Origin: Methylocystaceae bacterium
GTDB taxonomy: Bacteria; Pseudomonadota; Alphaproteobacteria; Rhodospirillales; Terasakiellaceae
NCBI GenBank assembly: GCA_013373205.1
Contig: JABXIG010000011.1
Coordinates: 186,001-250,000, forward strand
Length of the DNA: 64,000 nt
Direction of reading: 5' to 3'
Shown piece after piece: positions 53,577 to 63,359 of the stretch. Both the position numbers and the translations under genes were made by a program. The notes beneath the pieces were generated by a model. The model did not search any database. It was given only the letters and a program-made list of their open reading frames with translations, and was not told the origin of the DNA. Position 1 is the first letter of the stretch. Each line of letters starts with the position of its first letter.

Positions 53577-56500
53577 ATGACCCAATCGGAATCAGACATC
53601 TCTATTCTTGTGGTCGATGATGACCCAGTTATGCTCAAGCTGGTGATCCATTATTTGCAACAAAAGAACTATCAGGCTTTTGGGGTTTCCAATGCCGATG
53701 AAGCTTTGGCGCGCCTGAATGAAGACAATTTTGATCTGTTGATTTTGGATCATTACATGTCGACAGGCATGACCGGTCTGGAGATGCTGAAAAAGCTTCG
53801 AAAAGATGGCATAGATATGGCCGTCATTATGTTGACGGGGGCCAGTGATCAGGATTTGGTCATTGAAGCCATGCAATCCGGTGCGCTTGATTTTATTAAA
53901 AAAGGAAAAGGCAAAAAATTCTTCAATAAGCTGGAACGCGGTGTCATGCGTGCCCTTCACGTCAGTCATCTAAAACGTCAGATGACCCAGACCCATGCCG
54001 CATTGGAAGAAAGTGAAAAACGCTATCGCCAATTGTTTTTAGGGTCAAAAGCCGTTCTGTTGATCGTTGACCCCGAAGATGGTCGGGTTGTAGATGCCAA
54101 CAAGGCGGCCTGTCGTTTTTATGGTTTTGGTTTAAAAGAATTTCGAACCAAGAAAATTTCCGATATCAACACTCTTAGTCCTGAAGAAATAAAGGTGGAG
54201 ATGGACCTCGCGCAAAAAGAAAGCCGCGAACATTTTTATTTTAAACATCGTCGTGCCGATGGCAGTGTGCGTTATGTTGAGGTCCATTCCGGTCCTATTG
54301 TGATGGACGATAGAACCAACCTTTATTCCATTGTGCACGATATTACGGACCGCCACCGTGCAGAGGTTTTTTTGGCGGGGCAGCATAAAACGCTTGAAAA
54401 ACTGGCAAAGCAGGAACCGTTGGGTGAGGTGCTGGATGAATTAACCCAGATGTTGGAAGAACAGCATGCCAATGCACATTTTGCTATTTTTTCAGTAAAT
54501 AAGGACGGTCGGTATTATCTGGAAAGCGCGCCCCATCTGCCTGAAGAATTTGTACTATCTGCCCGCACGAGAGGAATTGACCAATACTGTAGCCTGCTTA
54601 AAGGAGAGTGCGGGCTGTCCGGCTTTAAAGGCGTAAAGGCGCGTTGTGATACGTGTCAGGCCCGCAGTTGGATGGAAATATCAGGGATTGCCGATGCGGT
54701 GGTGCAATCGATCTACTCGCCCACGCGGGAGATGATCGGTTTTTTCTGCGCCTTTTTCCCTGAAAAAATGAGCCAGAGCGATAAAGATATCACTTTGGAC
54801 TATATGAAGAAGAATGCCTCTTTGGCTGGGATTGCCATTGAACACCACAAGCAGGTTCAGGCAATCAATCATCAGGCGCAGTTCTTACAAACCGTCATCG
54901 ATGCGGTACCGACACCCATCTATTATGAAGATCGAGAGGGTGTCTATATTGGCTGTAATGATGCCATGGCAGATTTTTTTGAACGTTCTACAGAAGAAAT
55001 TGTGGGTCATCAAATCAATGAATTTTATCCCGAAGGCAGAGACAAGTTTGACGAGGTGAACAAGACCCTGTTGGAAAAAGGCGGGAGCACGGTTGTCGAA
55101 GGTGCGATGAAACGCTCAGACGGGGATCATCACGTGATGATCCATAAGGCTCGTTTTCAAGAACCGGATGGGACCCCCGGTATCGTTGGGGCGGTGATTG
55201 ATGTTACTGAAAGTAAATTGACAGAAAAACAATTACGTTTGGCCCAGACCGTATTTGATACAACTTCCGAAGCTATTGTGGTGACTAATCTGGAAAACCG
55301 CATTCAGGCAGTTAACCCGTCTTTCAGCCATGTAACGGGCTATAGCGAACAGGAAGTCTTGGGCAAAGACCCCAGTTTTTTGAGTTCTGGTCGCCATGAT
55401 GAGATATTTTATCAGCGAATGTGGCAGCAGTTAGGGGCAACTGGGCGCTGGCAGGGTGAAATTTGGAACCGACGTAAAAACGGTGATATTTATGCTGAAT
55501 GGCTTTCGATCTCCGCTGTTTTGGATGCGAACAAAAATGTCAGCCAGTACGTGGCGGTCTTTAGTGATATTACCAAGCGTAAAAGAGCAGAAGAACTGAT
55601 CCGTCATCAGGCTAATTATGATGCGCTGACCAATTTGCCCAATCGCACTTTGTTCCTGGATCGTTTGAGCCGGTCAATGATGCGCGCAAAACGTCAGGAA
55701 ACGCAAGTTGCACTGATGTTTTTGGATTTGGATCGTTTTAAATGGGTGAATGATACGCTAGGTCATAATATTGGCGATGTGTTGCTACAGGAAGCCGCCG
55801 CGCGCATCCTGCATTATGTGCGTGAAACGGATACGGTTGCCCGATTGGGAGGGGATGAATTTACGATCGTTCTGCCAGATTTGAAACATACGCAGGATGT
55901 GGAGAAGGTCGCACGTAAGATTTTGGAGGTTCTGTCCAAGCCCTTCCAAATTTCCGGGCAGGAAATTTTTGTCTCTGGTAGTGTTGGGATTACGATTTAT
56001 CCTGATGACGGCAAAGAATTGGAACTTCTATTGCGCAATGCCGATACTGCCATGTATCGCGCCAAGGAAGCCGGACGCAATGATTTCCGTTTCTTCACTG
56101 CCGAGATGAATACCGAAGCCCACCAGCAAATGATTCTGGAACGTGATATGCGCCAGGGCATTGAACGCGATGAATTTATTGTTCATTACCAGCCTGTTGT
56201 TGATTTGCGTACGGATAAGGTGGTGTCTTGTGAAGCGCTTGTACGCTGGCAGCATCCAAGACGGGGATTAATCGGGCCGGGCTTTTTTATCAGTATCGCC
56301 GAAGAAACAGGCTTGATAAACAAGATCGGTGAGATTGTGCTGCGTCAGGTCTGTAATCAGATCAAAATCTGGCAGGATGACGCGGTGATGCAAGATGTCC
56401 GCGTGGCAGTCAACCTGTCGCCGCGCCAGTTGCAAAGTGAAAATCTGTTGAATGAATTTTTGCAAATTCTGGAAGAAGCTGGCGTGTCGCCCAACTCTTT

Positions 56501-56900
56501 GACCTTGGAAGTGACAGAATCTTTGGTAATGCAGGACCCGGAAGGCGCAGCAAAACTTTTGGATGATATTCGTGCCATGGGCTTTAAAGTGGCGTTGGAT
56601 GATTTTGGTACAGGCTATTCATCGCTGAATTATCTCAAACGTTTTTCTTTTGATGTTTTGAAAATTGATCGTACGTTCATTACCGATATTGAAAGCGATG
56701 AAGGAGATGCCGCCTTGGTGGAAGCCATTATCGTGATGGCCCATAAGCTGGGTATTCATGTGGTGGCCGAAGGGGTAGAAACGAACCCGCAGCATGATTT
56801 TGTCTCGGGCCAGAAGTGTGACTTTATTCAGGGCTTTTTCTACAGTCAGCCTCTCACACCCGAAGCCTTTATGGAATTTTGTGAAAAGCACAATGCTTGA
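53577..56900 (+). CDS. Response-regulator diguanylate cyclase/phosphodiesterase
   Basis: The 1107-residue protein has, in order: a receiver domain (residues about 8-125, ILVVDDDPVMLK, phospho-Asp in LLILDHYMS), PAS (135-265), a GAF-like domain (270-430), two more PAS domains (435-555, 555-680), GGDEF (680-845, with ARLGGDEF and the NLPNRTLF start) and EAL (855-1105, CEALVRWQHPRRG and DDFGTGYSS). The catalytic motifs of both cyclase and phosphodiesterase are intact. The GAF-like part has four Cys (YCSLLKGECG, RCDTCQA) that may bind a metal or sense redox state. It makes or breaks c-di-GMP under a phosphorylation signal; no kinase is adjacent. Confidence 0.94.
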   Translation: MTQSESDISILVVDDDPVMLKLVIHYLQQKNYQAFGVSNADEALARLNEDNFDLLILDHYMSTGMTGLEMLKKLRKDGIDMAVIMLTGASDQDLVIEAMQSGALDFIKKGKGKKFFNKLERGVMRALHVSHLKRQMTQTHAALEESEKRYRQLFLGSKAVLLIVDPEDGRVVDANKAACRFYGFGLKEFRTKKISDINTLSPEEIKVEMDLAQKESREHFYFKHRRADGSVRYVEVHSGPIVMDDRTNLYSIVHDITDRHRAEVFLAGQHKTLEKLAKQEPLGEVLDELTQMLEEQHANAHFAIFSVNKDGRYYLESAPHLPEEFVLSARTRGIDQYCSLLKGECGLSGFKGVKARCDTCQARSWMEISGIADAVVQSIYSPTREMIGFFCAFFPEKMSQSDKDITLDYMKKNASLAGIAIEHHKQVQAINHQAQFLQTVIDAVPTPIYYEDREGVYIGCNDAMADFFERSTEEIVGHQINEFYPEGRDKFDEVNKTLLEKGGSTVVEGAMKRSDGDHHVMIHKARFQEPDGTPGIVGAVIDVTESKLTEKQLRLAQTVFDTTSEAIVVTNLENRIQAVNPSFSHVTGYSEQEVLGKDPSFLSSGRHDEIFYQRMWQQLGATGRWQGEIWNRRKNGDIYAEWLSISAVLDANKNVSQYVAVFSDITKRKRAEELIRHQANYDALTNLPNRTLFLDRLSRSMMRAKRQETQVALMFLDLDRFKWVNDTLGHNIGDVLLQEAAARILHYVRETDTVARLGGDEFTIVLPDLKHTQDVEKVARKILEVLSKPFQISGQEIFVSGSVGITIYPDDGKELELLLRNADTAMYRAKEAGRNDFRFFTAEMNTEAHQQMILERDMRQGIERDEFIVHYQPVVDLRTDKVVSCEALVRWQHPRRGLIGPGFFISIAEETGLINKIGEIVLRQVCNQIKIWQDDAVMQDVRVAVNLSPRQLQSENLLNEFLQILEEAGVSPNSLTLEVTESLVMQDPEGAAKLLDDIRAMGFKVALDDFGTGYSSLNYLKRFSFDVLKIDRTFITDIESDEGDAALVEAIIVMAHKLGIHVVAEGVETNPQHDFVSGQKCDFIQGFFYSQPLTPEAFMEFCEKHNA

Positions 56901-56963
56901 CCGATAGAGCAATCGGTCTATAAAGGTTGACAAGTAAGACATGACAACAGGGACAAAGGTTTC

Positions 56964-57608
56964 ATGACGGGGCAGCCAACCTTCGATAAACCGTTTCAGG
57001 ACAGATTACAGGAATTGTTTTTATGGCGCCGCGATGTGCGTCACTTCAAAACAGACCCGTTACCTAAGGGGACCTTAAATCAGTTGTTGGAAACCGCAAC
57101 GCTGGCGCCTTCTGTTGGCAATAGTCAGCCCTGGCGGTTTGTGAAAGTGCTGGACCCGGTGCGGCGCAAGGCTATCCGTGATAATTTTGAAGCCTGTAAC
57201 AAAGATGCCATGAAAGATTATGAGGGGGAGCGGGCACAATCCTATGCATCCCTGAAATTGTCTGGCCTGGATCGTGCCCCGGCCCATATCGCGGTCTTTT
57301 GTGCAACTGAAACCAAAGTCGGACAGGGGCTTGGACAGAAAACCATGCCTGAAACCCTGAAATATTCGGTTGTTTCCAGTATTCAGACCCTGTGGCTGTC
57401 TGCACGTGCCCAAGGGATTGGCCTTGGCTGGGTGTCGATCATTCAGCCCGATGAAGTCAAGAAAATTTTAGATATTCCGCACAAAGACTGGGACCTTGTG
57501 GCCTATCTTTGCATTGGCTATCCCGAAGAAGAACATAAGGTCCCTGAACTAGTTCGAAAAGGCTGGCAGGATCGGCTTCCTTTAAGTGAAACGGTGATTG
57601 AACGATGA
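56964..57608 (+). CDS. bluB: 5,6-dimethylbenzimidazole synthase BluB
   Basis: The 214-residue nitroreductase-fold enzyme breaks down FMNH2 with O2 to make the lower ligand of vitamin B12. It shows the BluB pattern LFLWRRDVRHFKTDPLP, LAPSVGNSQPWRFVKV and LWLSARAQGIGLGWVSII. Its neighbours include a cobalt importer 4 kb away, which fits B12 synthesis. It overlaps a small membrane gene by four bases. Confidence 0.9.
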   Translation: MTGQPTFDKPFQDRLQELFLWRRDVRHFKTDPLPKGTLNQLLETATLAPSVGNSQPWRFVKVLDPVRRKAIRDNFEACNKDAMKDYEGERAQSYASLKLSGLDRAPAHIAVFCATETKVGQGLGQKTMPETLKYSVVSSIQTLWLSARAQGIGLGWVSIIQPDEVKKILDIPHKDWDLVAYLCIGYPEEEHKVPELVRKGWQDRLPLSETVIER

Positions 57609-57796
57609 ATGAACAGTTGAAAACAAAAGCCTTTTGGCGTCGTGCTGCCGCAATTTTTACGCTTGTCTGGATTGGCTTTGTCGTTGTCTTTACCCAGGGC
57701 GAAGAAGATCATTGGCTCAATCACACCATGTTCTTGCTGCCGATTGCCTTTTGGGCCGTCGTCTTGTTTGTGTTTCGTAAGGAAGAACGACCTTAA
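57605..57796 (+). CDS. Small two-segment membrane protein
   Basis: The 63-residue protein has two membrane segments (RAAAIFTLVWIGFVVVF and MFLLPIAFWAVVLFVF) and basic ends (KTKAFWRR, FRKEERP). Its start overlaps the bluB stop (ATGA), so the two are translated together. No family is recognised. It converges with the next gene, with no gap. Confidence 0.75.
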   Translation: MNEQLKTKAFWRRAAAIFTLVWIGFVVVFTQGEEDHWLNHTMFLLPIAFWAVVLFVFRKEERP

Positions 57797-58087
57797 TTAA
57801 TAGTACATGTGGTCATCAGGAGGGTCGTCACGTTCCTGAGCCAAGCTGAAAATGCCCCAGCCCATGCCGATGCTGCCAAAGGTGATGGCAAGTCCGGTAA
57901 ACAGCATTACGACCACCAGCCAGCCATCTTGTGTTGCTGAAATCATGGTCCAGAGCTTGCTGACATCGTAATAAAGCAACAACCCGCCAAAGAAAAAGCC
58001 ACCACAGATACCGGCCATCATGTGTTTAAACAGGAAAAGCAAGGTTGTCTTTGCAGTCCAGTGAAGGTTTTCAAAGGGTTTTTTCAT
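57797..58087 (-). CDS. Small membrane protein
   Basis: The 96-residue protein has two membrane segments (HMMAGICGGFFFGGLLLYY and WLVVVMLFTGLAITFGSIGMG) and an acidic C-terminal tail (ERDDPPDDHMYY). I do not recognise the family. ATG 58087 is preferred to a TTG at 58093. It begins just before the end of the cinA-like gene and is probably cotranscribed with it. Confidence 0.75.
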   Translation of the reverse strand: MKKPFENLHWTAKTTLLFLFKHMMAGICGGFFFGGLLLYYDVSKLWTMISATQDGWLVVVMLFTGLAITFGSIGMGWGIFSLAQERDDPPDDHMYY

Positions 58088-58093
58088 GGTCAA

Positions 58094-58852
58094 TCAAACC
58101 TCAAGAGATTTGATATAAATAACCTTCCCACCCAAAGATTCAATCATTTCTTTTACTGTAGTTTGACACTGATCTACACGGTTTTCATCCGTACCACGCA
58201 GGACGAGGCTGACACCAAAGGCCCCTTCTTTAAAATAGGGATAGCTGCCTATATCAATATCGGTGAACTGATCCTGTATATCCCCCAGTTTTTGGGCGAT
58301 TACGCCTTCGGTCAGATCGGTGGTCAGGGTGGCTGATTGCACGGTTGCCCCGCCTTTTAGACGATCTTTCAGATTATCAAACATGGCACAGGTGATTTTA
58401 GGAACGCCAGCCAGCACAAAGACATTTTCCACCTGAAAGCCTGGGGCTTTGCTGATCGGGTTTTCAATCAGGATCGCCCCTTTGGGGGTATGGGCCATAC
58501 GCAAGCGAGCTTCGTTTAAGTCTTCGGGTTTGTAATGGCTTTTCAACATGGCATGGGCATCATCATTCAGCCCAAATTCAAGTCCAAAGGCCTTGGCAAC
58601 ACAGGATGCGGTAATGTCGTCATGGGTTGGGCCAATGCCGCCGGTTGTAAAGACATAATCAAATTGGCTGCGCAGGTGATTAAGCGTGTGGATAATTACA
58701 TCTTCCAGATCAGGGATGACGCGGGCTTCACGGACCTGAATGCCAAGTTCATTCAGAGATGTTGCAAGAAAAGACAGGTTGGCATCCTTCGTCCGCCCGG
58801 ACAGAATTTCATTTCCGATAATGAGGATCGCGGCCGTAACAGGGGTGCTCAC
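58094..58852 (-). CDS. CinA-like molybdopterin-binding-domain protein
   Basis: The 252-residue protein consists of the MoaB/Mog-like domain found at the N terminus of CinA: ILIIGNEILSGRTKDAN, then YVFTTGGIGPTHDDIT and KAPGFQVENVFVLAGVP. The C-terminal CinA nicotinamide-nucleotide amidase domain is absent; this short form is common in alphaproteobacteria and its role is uncertain. The start is GTG, 7 bases after the preceding gene. Confidence 0.88.
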   Translation of the reverse strand: MSTPVTAAILIIGNEILSGRTKDANLSFLATSLNELGIQVREARVIPDLEDVIIHTLNHLRSQFDYVFTTGGIGPTHDDITASCVAKAFGLEFGLNDDAHAMLKSHYKPEDLNEARLRMAHTPKGAILIENPISKAPGFQVENVFVLAGVPKITCAMFDNLKDRLKGGATVQSATLTTDLTEGVIAQKLGDIQDQFTDIDIGSYPYFKEGAFGVSLVLRGTDENRVDQCQTTVKEMIESLGGKVIYIKSLEV

Positions 58853-58859
58853 GTTTTCT

Positions 58860-60524
58860 TTAGTCCTTTTTCATTTTTTCATACATGCCTTTATAGGCAG
58901 TCATGAATTTATCAAGCGTATGTTGGATGGTGTCGCGGGTATTTCGCGATGTATCTTCCCCGGTTTCACGGGCTTGCTGGCGCGAAAAGATCACTCGGTC
59001 GATCAGACCAAGGATACCATCTGTGATCCCTTGCAATGGCTTGGGCAGATTGGCTTTTTCACCTTCCAGACATTGCGAGGCCTTGGTGAAGTCTTTTTCA
59101 TATTTAATCAGGTGTAGTACCAGTATGGCTTCAAAGAAATAATCAAGGCAATTGCGCAAGACGCGCGGTTCGGCACGTTCTTTCAACAGCTTGTTGATCT
59201 GATGGGCATAGGCCATGGGGCGACGACCCATTTCAGGCACAGATAAAGGAAGACGTCCTTCATCCAGTTTTTGGCCCATGCAGGCGCCTTGTACTTCATC
59301 CAAACCGATAGAGTTTTTGGTATAAAGCAGGTTCAGGATCAACATCTCAAAGAAGTTCTGATCGTTGTTTTTGAAGCTTTGTTCCAATGCACGAGCCACG
59401 GCGCCTTTGGCGTTAGACCCTTGCTTGGCCTGATCTGCGATTTGAATGATCCGTTCAACTTCAGCCTTAAACAGGTTTTCACGCATGCCGGACAAATAAG
59501 ATAAAATTCCGAAGTTGAAGGTCTTGGGGAAGAATATTTCGCCGCGATCTTCGGATTCCTTGAAGATATCGATAACCTTTTCCCAAGCTTCTTTCTTTTT
59601 CGGTCCTGTCTTTTTCGGGGCGGGGGCAGCTTCTTTTTTCTCTTTCCCTAATAGCTTGGAGAAAAGCCCGCCTTTTTTGGCTTGTTTGCCACCAGAACCA
59701 CCGCCTGATTTCTTCGGACCAGCCCCGCTTGCAGCACGTTTGGCGGCTTCGGTCTGTGCAGCGCCCCAACCGGAAAAGCCCGTCTCCACCACTTCCAATA
59801 AGGCACGTTGCTTATCACGCAGGACAGCCCGAATTTTTTCTTCATCGGCATTGGGGTCGATTTCGTTATAGATCCGACGGGTGAGAACTTCGCGGTTATC
59901 TATGATGACAGCCTTAATGGCATCTTCAATGAGGACACTGAATTCCAGCGAATATAAAAATAGAGGTGGAATGCCGATATCATTAATCGAATGGCGACCA
60001 TAAAGATGGACACTGCGCAATACGTCCAGCTTGCCATCAAAGTGACGCACCATGGACTGAATACAAATTTTTTCTGCCAGTTCGTAAGGAAATTCAGGCT
60101 CTTTCGGTTTTTGTTTCTGTTGTTCTTCTGGTTGTGGAGGGGTGCTCGCTTTCTGTGCAGCTGCTTTTTTAGCCTGTGCTTCCTGTTTTTTCTTTTCTTT
60201 TAATTCCTGGGAGCGTTTGGGCAGGTTTTCCAGACCGGACATAATTTCTTCGGCACGTTGGCGCACAAGTCGGGTGAAAGAAGCATCACGAAAGTCTTTA
60301 CATTGTTCCATAACGGTCAGAACAAAGCGGATTTGTGTCAGGAACGTTCCTTTTTGCAAAGCATCGGGATCGCCTTCTGCTAGGACTTTAAGCACGCGTT
60401 GAGCCGCCCCATCGACTTGCGACATCATCGCTGCTTTACCTTCATCGGGTTTCAGCGATGACAGTTCCGTCATGGCGGCTGTCAATTCGACTTTTTCAAA
60501 ATCAGCTGGTTTTTCTTCTGACAC
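58860..60524 (-). CDS. Orphan 554-residue protein with charged linkers
   Basis: I do not recognise this protein. It has no signal peptide or membrane segment. A helical N-terminal part (1-110) is followed by a Lys/Ala/Gln-rich coiled stretch (110-145), a globular middle (150-260), a Gly/Lys-rich linker (265-310, GGGSGGKQAKKGG) and a helical C-terminal half (315-554). It starts with GTG and has weak initiation signals. It lies 7 bases before the cinA-like gene. The layout suggests a scaffold or regulatory protein, without closer evidence. Confidence 0.7.
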   Translation of the reverse strand: MSEEKPADFEKVELTAAMTELSSLKPDEGKAAMMSQVDGAAQRVLKVLAEGDPDALQKGTFLTQIRFVLTVMEQCKDFRDASFTRLVRQRAEEIMSGLENLPKRSQELKEKKKQEAQAKKAAAQKASTPPQPEEQQKQKPKEPEFPYELAEKICIQSMVRHFDGKLDVLRSVHLYGRHSINDIGIPPLFLYSLEFSVLIEDAIKAVIIDNREVLTRRIYNEIDPNADEEKIRAVLRDKQRALLEVVETGFSGWGAAQTEAAKRAASGAGPKKSGGGSGGKQAKKGGLFSKLLGKEKKEAAPAPKKTGPKKKEAWEKVIDIFKESEDRGEIFFPKTFNFGILSYLSGMRENLFKAEVERIIQIADQAKQGSNAKGAVARALEQSFKNNDQNFFEMLILNLLYTKNSIGLDEVQGACMGQKLDEGRLPLSVPEMGRRPMAYAHQINKLLKERAEPRVLRNCLDYFFEAILVLHLIKYEKDFTKASQCLEGEKANLPKPLQGITDGILGLIDRVIFSRQQARETGEDTSRNTRDTIQHTLDKFMTAYKGMYEKMKKD

Positions 60525-60675
60525 GATAAGACCGTATTATTGTTTACGTTTCCATTTTCTTTTTATTGGCAAATGTAAGGATAAATTGCTGGAAAAGCAA
60601 TTTAATCTGCTCAAGACATATGCCAACAGTCTTACTTTAAATCAGAAAGGTTAACAAAGTCGATACATAAGGCAC

Positions 60676-61353
60676 CTAAAGCGCATGTTTGCACTTGGGT
60701 TTTGCGGCTTTCAGCTGACCGTCTTCTAAACTGAGGTAGCGTTCAGTCACCTTACGGCGAAAATGTGCATCATGGGAAATGATGACCAAGGCCTGTGGTA
60801 AGTTGGTCAGAATTTCCAATAAACGTTCCTGCGTGCCTTCATCCAGTGCGTTTGTCGGTTCATCTAGCAACAGGATGTCGGGCTGCATGGACAGAACGCA
60901 AGCCAGACTGACAAGGCGCTTTTCACCCCCCGACAGGTTGTGGGTTGCGCGCTCACGCAAATGCCCAAGGTGCATATTGTGTAGGGTATCTTCGACGATC
61001 TGCATGACCTCGTCAGTAGGTTTCCCCAAATTAAACAGACCAAAGGCGATATCTTCGGCAACCGTAGGGCAGAAAAGCTGGTCATCGGGGTCCTGAAAAA
61101 CCAGACCGATCCGGCGGCGGACTTCTTTGAAATCGGCTTCTTTGTCCCGTTTTTCCCCAAAGGCAAAAACCTCGCCTTGTGTTGGTTGGTTAAGGCCGAC
61201 GATGATATGAAACAGGGTGCTTTTCCCCGCACCATTGGGACCCGTAATGGCAATGCGTTCGCCTGTCGACAGGCTGAAATCGACACCTTTCAAGGTGGCT
61301 TGATGGGCAGGATAGGCAAAATGGATGTTTTTTAGTTCAATCAACTTATCCAT
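60676..61353 (-). CDS. cbiO: Cobalt ECF importer ATPase CbiO
   Basis: The 225-residue ATPase has Walker A ITGPNGAGKSTLFHIIVG, the ECF Q-loop stretch GLVFQDPDDQLFCPTVAEDIAFG, signature LSGGEKRLVSLACVL and Walker B ILLLDEPTNALDE. It ends the cobalt importer operon and overlaps the cbiQ gene by 8 bases. Confidence 0.94.
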   Translation of the reverse strand: MDKLIELKNIHFAYPAHQATLKGVDFSLSTGERIAITGPNGAGKSTLFHIIVGLNQPTQGEVFAFGEKRDKEADFKEVRRRIGLVFQDPDDQLFCPTVAEDIAFGLFNLGKPTDEVMQIVEDTLHNMHLGHLRERATHNLSGGEKRLVSLACVLSMQPDILLLDEPTNALDEGTQERLLEILTNLPQALVIISHDAHFRRKVTERYLSLEDGQLKAAKPKCKHAL

Positions 61354-62134
61354 AAAACTGGTCCAATGCGATCAGGGAAATAAGAAATAAGGTGGCAAGC
61401 AGGCTAAAGACCCGATCACGGCGTTGAAAGTGAAAGTCAGAAATTAAATAGAACTTCCCCTGAAAGCCCCGACATTTCATCGCGGCGAGAATTCTTTCAG
61501 AACGTTCCAGACTACGGACCAACATCATGCCGAGTAAATAACCGATTGAACGATAGGTGTGAAGATTGTTTCCGGGCTTGAAACAACGTGCGCGCATGGC
61601 ATTTCTAAGACGAAAATATTCAATCTTCAAAACGTCGATGTAGCGCACACTGAACAGCATCAGATGGATCAGATTTTCGGGGACTTTTAAACGGTTTAAT
61701 GCATGCCCAAGGGTAATGGCATCAATGGTGCCGACAAAGGCAAGTAAGGCCATGACCACTGCATTGGCGATCAAGGCGATTTCCAACGCTTTTGACAATC
61801 CTTCTTTGCTTGCCCCCCACGGCCCGACATGAAATAGAATTTCACCCGGTGTGGTAAAAGGCAGCATGCACAGAAGAAACAGAATAAAGCCATCCATGGT
61901 TACAACTTTTTTCATGGCTCCTCGCATGGGAAGCCCGGCTGAAAAAAGTAGGAATAACCCTGTTAAAAATGATAGTCCCAACGCCTGAAAGCTGTTTAGG
62001 CTGATAACCGTAAAGGCAAACAAGCAGGCCGCAATCACACGGGCACGCGGGTCGGTGCGATTGATCCATGTTTGATCATCAAGTTCACCGCGCGCACGCA
62101 TGATATTGGATACGTTGGGACCGTAGTGGCTCAT
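61346..62134 (-). CDS. cbiQ: Cobalt ECF importer transmembrane protein CbiQ
   Basis: The 262-residue protein has five membrane segments and the coupling motif region FRLRNAMRARCF and SERILAAMKCRGF (the two A-R-G type helices that bind the ATPase), as in CbiQ. It starts with an ATGA overlap with the gene upstream. Together with CbiM and CbiO it forms the importer. Confidence 0.93.
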   Translation of the reverse strand: MSHYGPNVSNIMRARGELDDQTWINRTDPRARVIAACLFAFTVISLNSFQALGLSFLTGLFLLFSAGLPMRGAMKKVVTMDGFILFLLCMLPFTTPGEILFHVGPWGASKEGLSKALEIALIANAVVMALLAFVGTIDAITLGHALNRLKVPENLIHLMLFSVRYIDVLKIEYFRLRNAMRARCFKPGNNLHTYRSIGYLLGMMLVRSLERSERILAAMKCRGFQGKFYLISDFHFQRRDRVFSLLATLFLISLIALDQFYG

Positions 62135-62718
62135 GGCGCGCTTTTTTCTTTTCGGCGTGCCATAATGTAAAAAACAATACCTGTTAGGCCAAAGATGTAG
62201 CCGATCCCACCCAGAATAGATTGGAAATTGTTCTTTTCTTTATAAGCGGCAATTTCCTTACGAAGGGGCTGAACTTCTTTGCGCACAGCCTTGGCGATCA
62301 TGCGGGTGAGCTTTTCTTCACCGATAATGGGGCGCTCAATATCGGATTGCGCTTTTACAGCCTCTTTGGGTGGTTCTGTGTTTTTAAGGCCTATGCCTTC
62401 GGGTAGTTCATTTGCGGCCATAAGATATTGTGCCACATGGCCCGCCCCTAGGTTTGCGACAAATTTGTGAGCAATCGCTTGAGTTGGAGTGAAACGAAAC
62501 AGACCTTCTTCACCGACGACAGTTTCACCGATTTTTTCGTCTTTGTCGTTGAACACTTCGACCAGCGTGCCTTTTTCAGCCATAATACCGTTGGAAAAAC
62601 CAACTTCACCTTCAATATCGGCGCCATCTGTCCAGGCAGAGGCGATGACTTTATGGGCAAGCGCATTTGTTGTGATTAAAAAAGTCAGCATAAAAGCTGT
62701 GAGAAAGAGATTACGCAT
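62131..62718 (-). CDS. CbiL/NikL-like accessory protein of the cobalt importer
   Basis: The 195-residue protein has a signal peptide (FLTAFMLTFLITTNALA), a beta-rich periplasmic domain beginning AHKVIASAW, which places a His at the mature N terminus, and a C-terminal membrane anchor (GGIGYIFGLTGIVFYIMA). This is the layout of CbiL/NikL subunits of nickel/cobalt ECF importers. GGGAG lies 9 bases before ATG 62718, which overlaps the cbiM stop. Confidence 0.85.
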   Translation of the reverse strand: MRNLFLTAFMLTFLITTNALAHKVIASAWTDGADIEGEVGFSNGIMAEKGTLVEVFNDKDEKIGETVVGEEGLFRFTPTQAIAHKFVANLGAGHVAQYLMAANELPEGIGLKNTEPPKEAVKAQSDIERPIIGEEKLTRMIAKAVRKEVQPLRKEIAAYKEKNNFQSILGGIGYIFGLTGIVFYIMARRKEKSAP

Positions 62719-63343
62719 TCTTGAGGCTCCCTTCAACGGGGCTGAAGTCTCTTAATAGTTCGGGTTTAACACGGTGGATTAAAGCGACAGCACTGGCGCA
62801 TAAAAATCCTTCAATTATCATGACCGGGATATGGGCCAGAACAACCAGTTTTGCAGCAGGTAGAAAGGCTTCACCTGTCAGAGCCAAAGCAAGGGTGACC
62901 AGAAGGGCTGTCGTGAGGATGGCACCGCCACCCGCAATAGCCGCCCAGAACATGGCGACTTTTTTATGCTCGCTTTTGATGCCTTGGCTGCAAATATAAT
63001 GAACTAGGACGGCAGGAAGGGCGATGGCAACGGTGTTGACACCTAACACGGTGACCCCGCCATAACCAAAGAAGATAGCTTGTAATAAAAGACCGACAAA
63101 TAAGGCCGGGAAAGCCATCCACCCTAACAAAAGTCCGGCGAGACCGTTCATGATTAAGTGGACACTGCTAGGCCCAATGGGAACATGGATGAGAGAGGCG
63201 ACAAAAAAAGTGGCGGTCAGCATGCCGGCAGCGGGGATTTTTTCCATATCCATTTTGCGCAAGCCCCAGCCGATGCCGGCGGCGGCAATAACGCCGCCGG
63301 CAATGACCACTTCGTTTGATAAGGCACCATCAACAATATGCAT
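62711..63343 (-). CDS. cbiM: Cobalt ECF importer substrate-binding membrane protein CbiM
   Basis: The 210-residue protein starts MHIVDGALSNEV, the CbiM signature whose first residues (Met1, His2) coordinate the metal. Six or so membrane segments follow, with HLIMNGLAGLLLG and YGGVTVLGVNT. The third residue region differs slightly from the usual MHIPDG. Metal could be cobalt or nickel; the BluB gene nearby favours cobalt. Confidence 0.93.
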   Translation of the reverse strand: MHIVDGALSNEVVIAGGVIAAAGIGWGLRKMDMEKIPAAGMLTATFFVASLIHVPIGPSSVHLIMNGLAGLLLGWMAFPALFVGLLLQAIFFGYGGVTVLGVNTVAIALPAVLVHYICSQGIKSEHKKVAMFWAAIAGGGAILTTALLVTLALALTGEAFLPAAKLVVLAHIPVMIIEGFLCASAVALIHRVKPELLRDFSPVEGSLKNA

Positions 63344-63359
63344 GGTCTTATCCTTTTCG

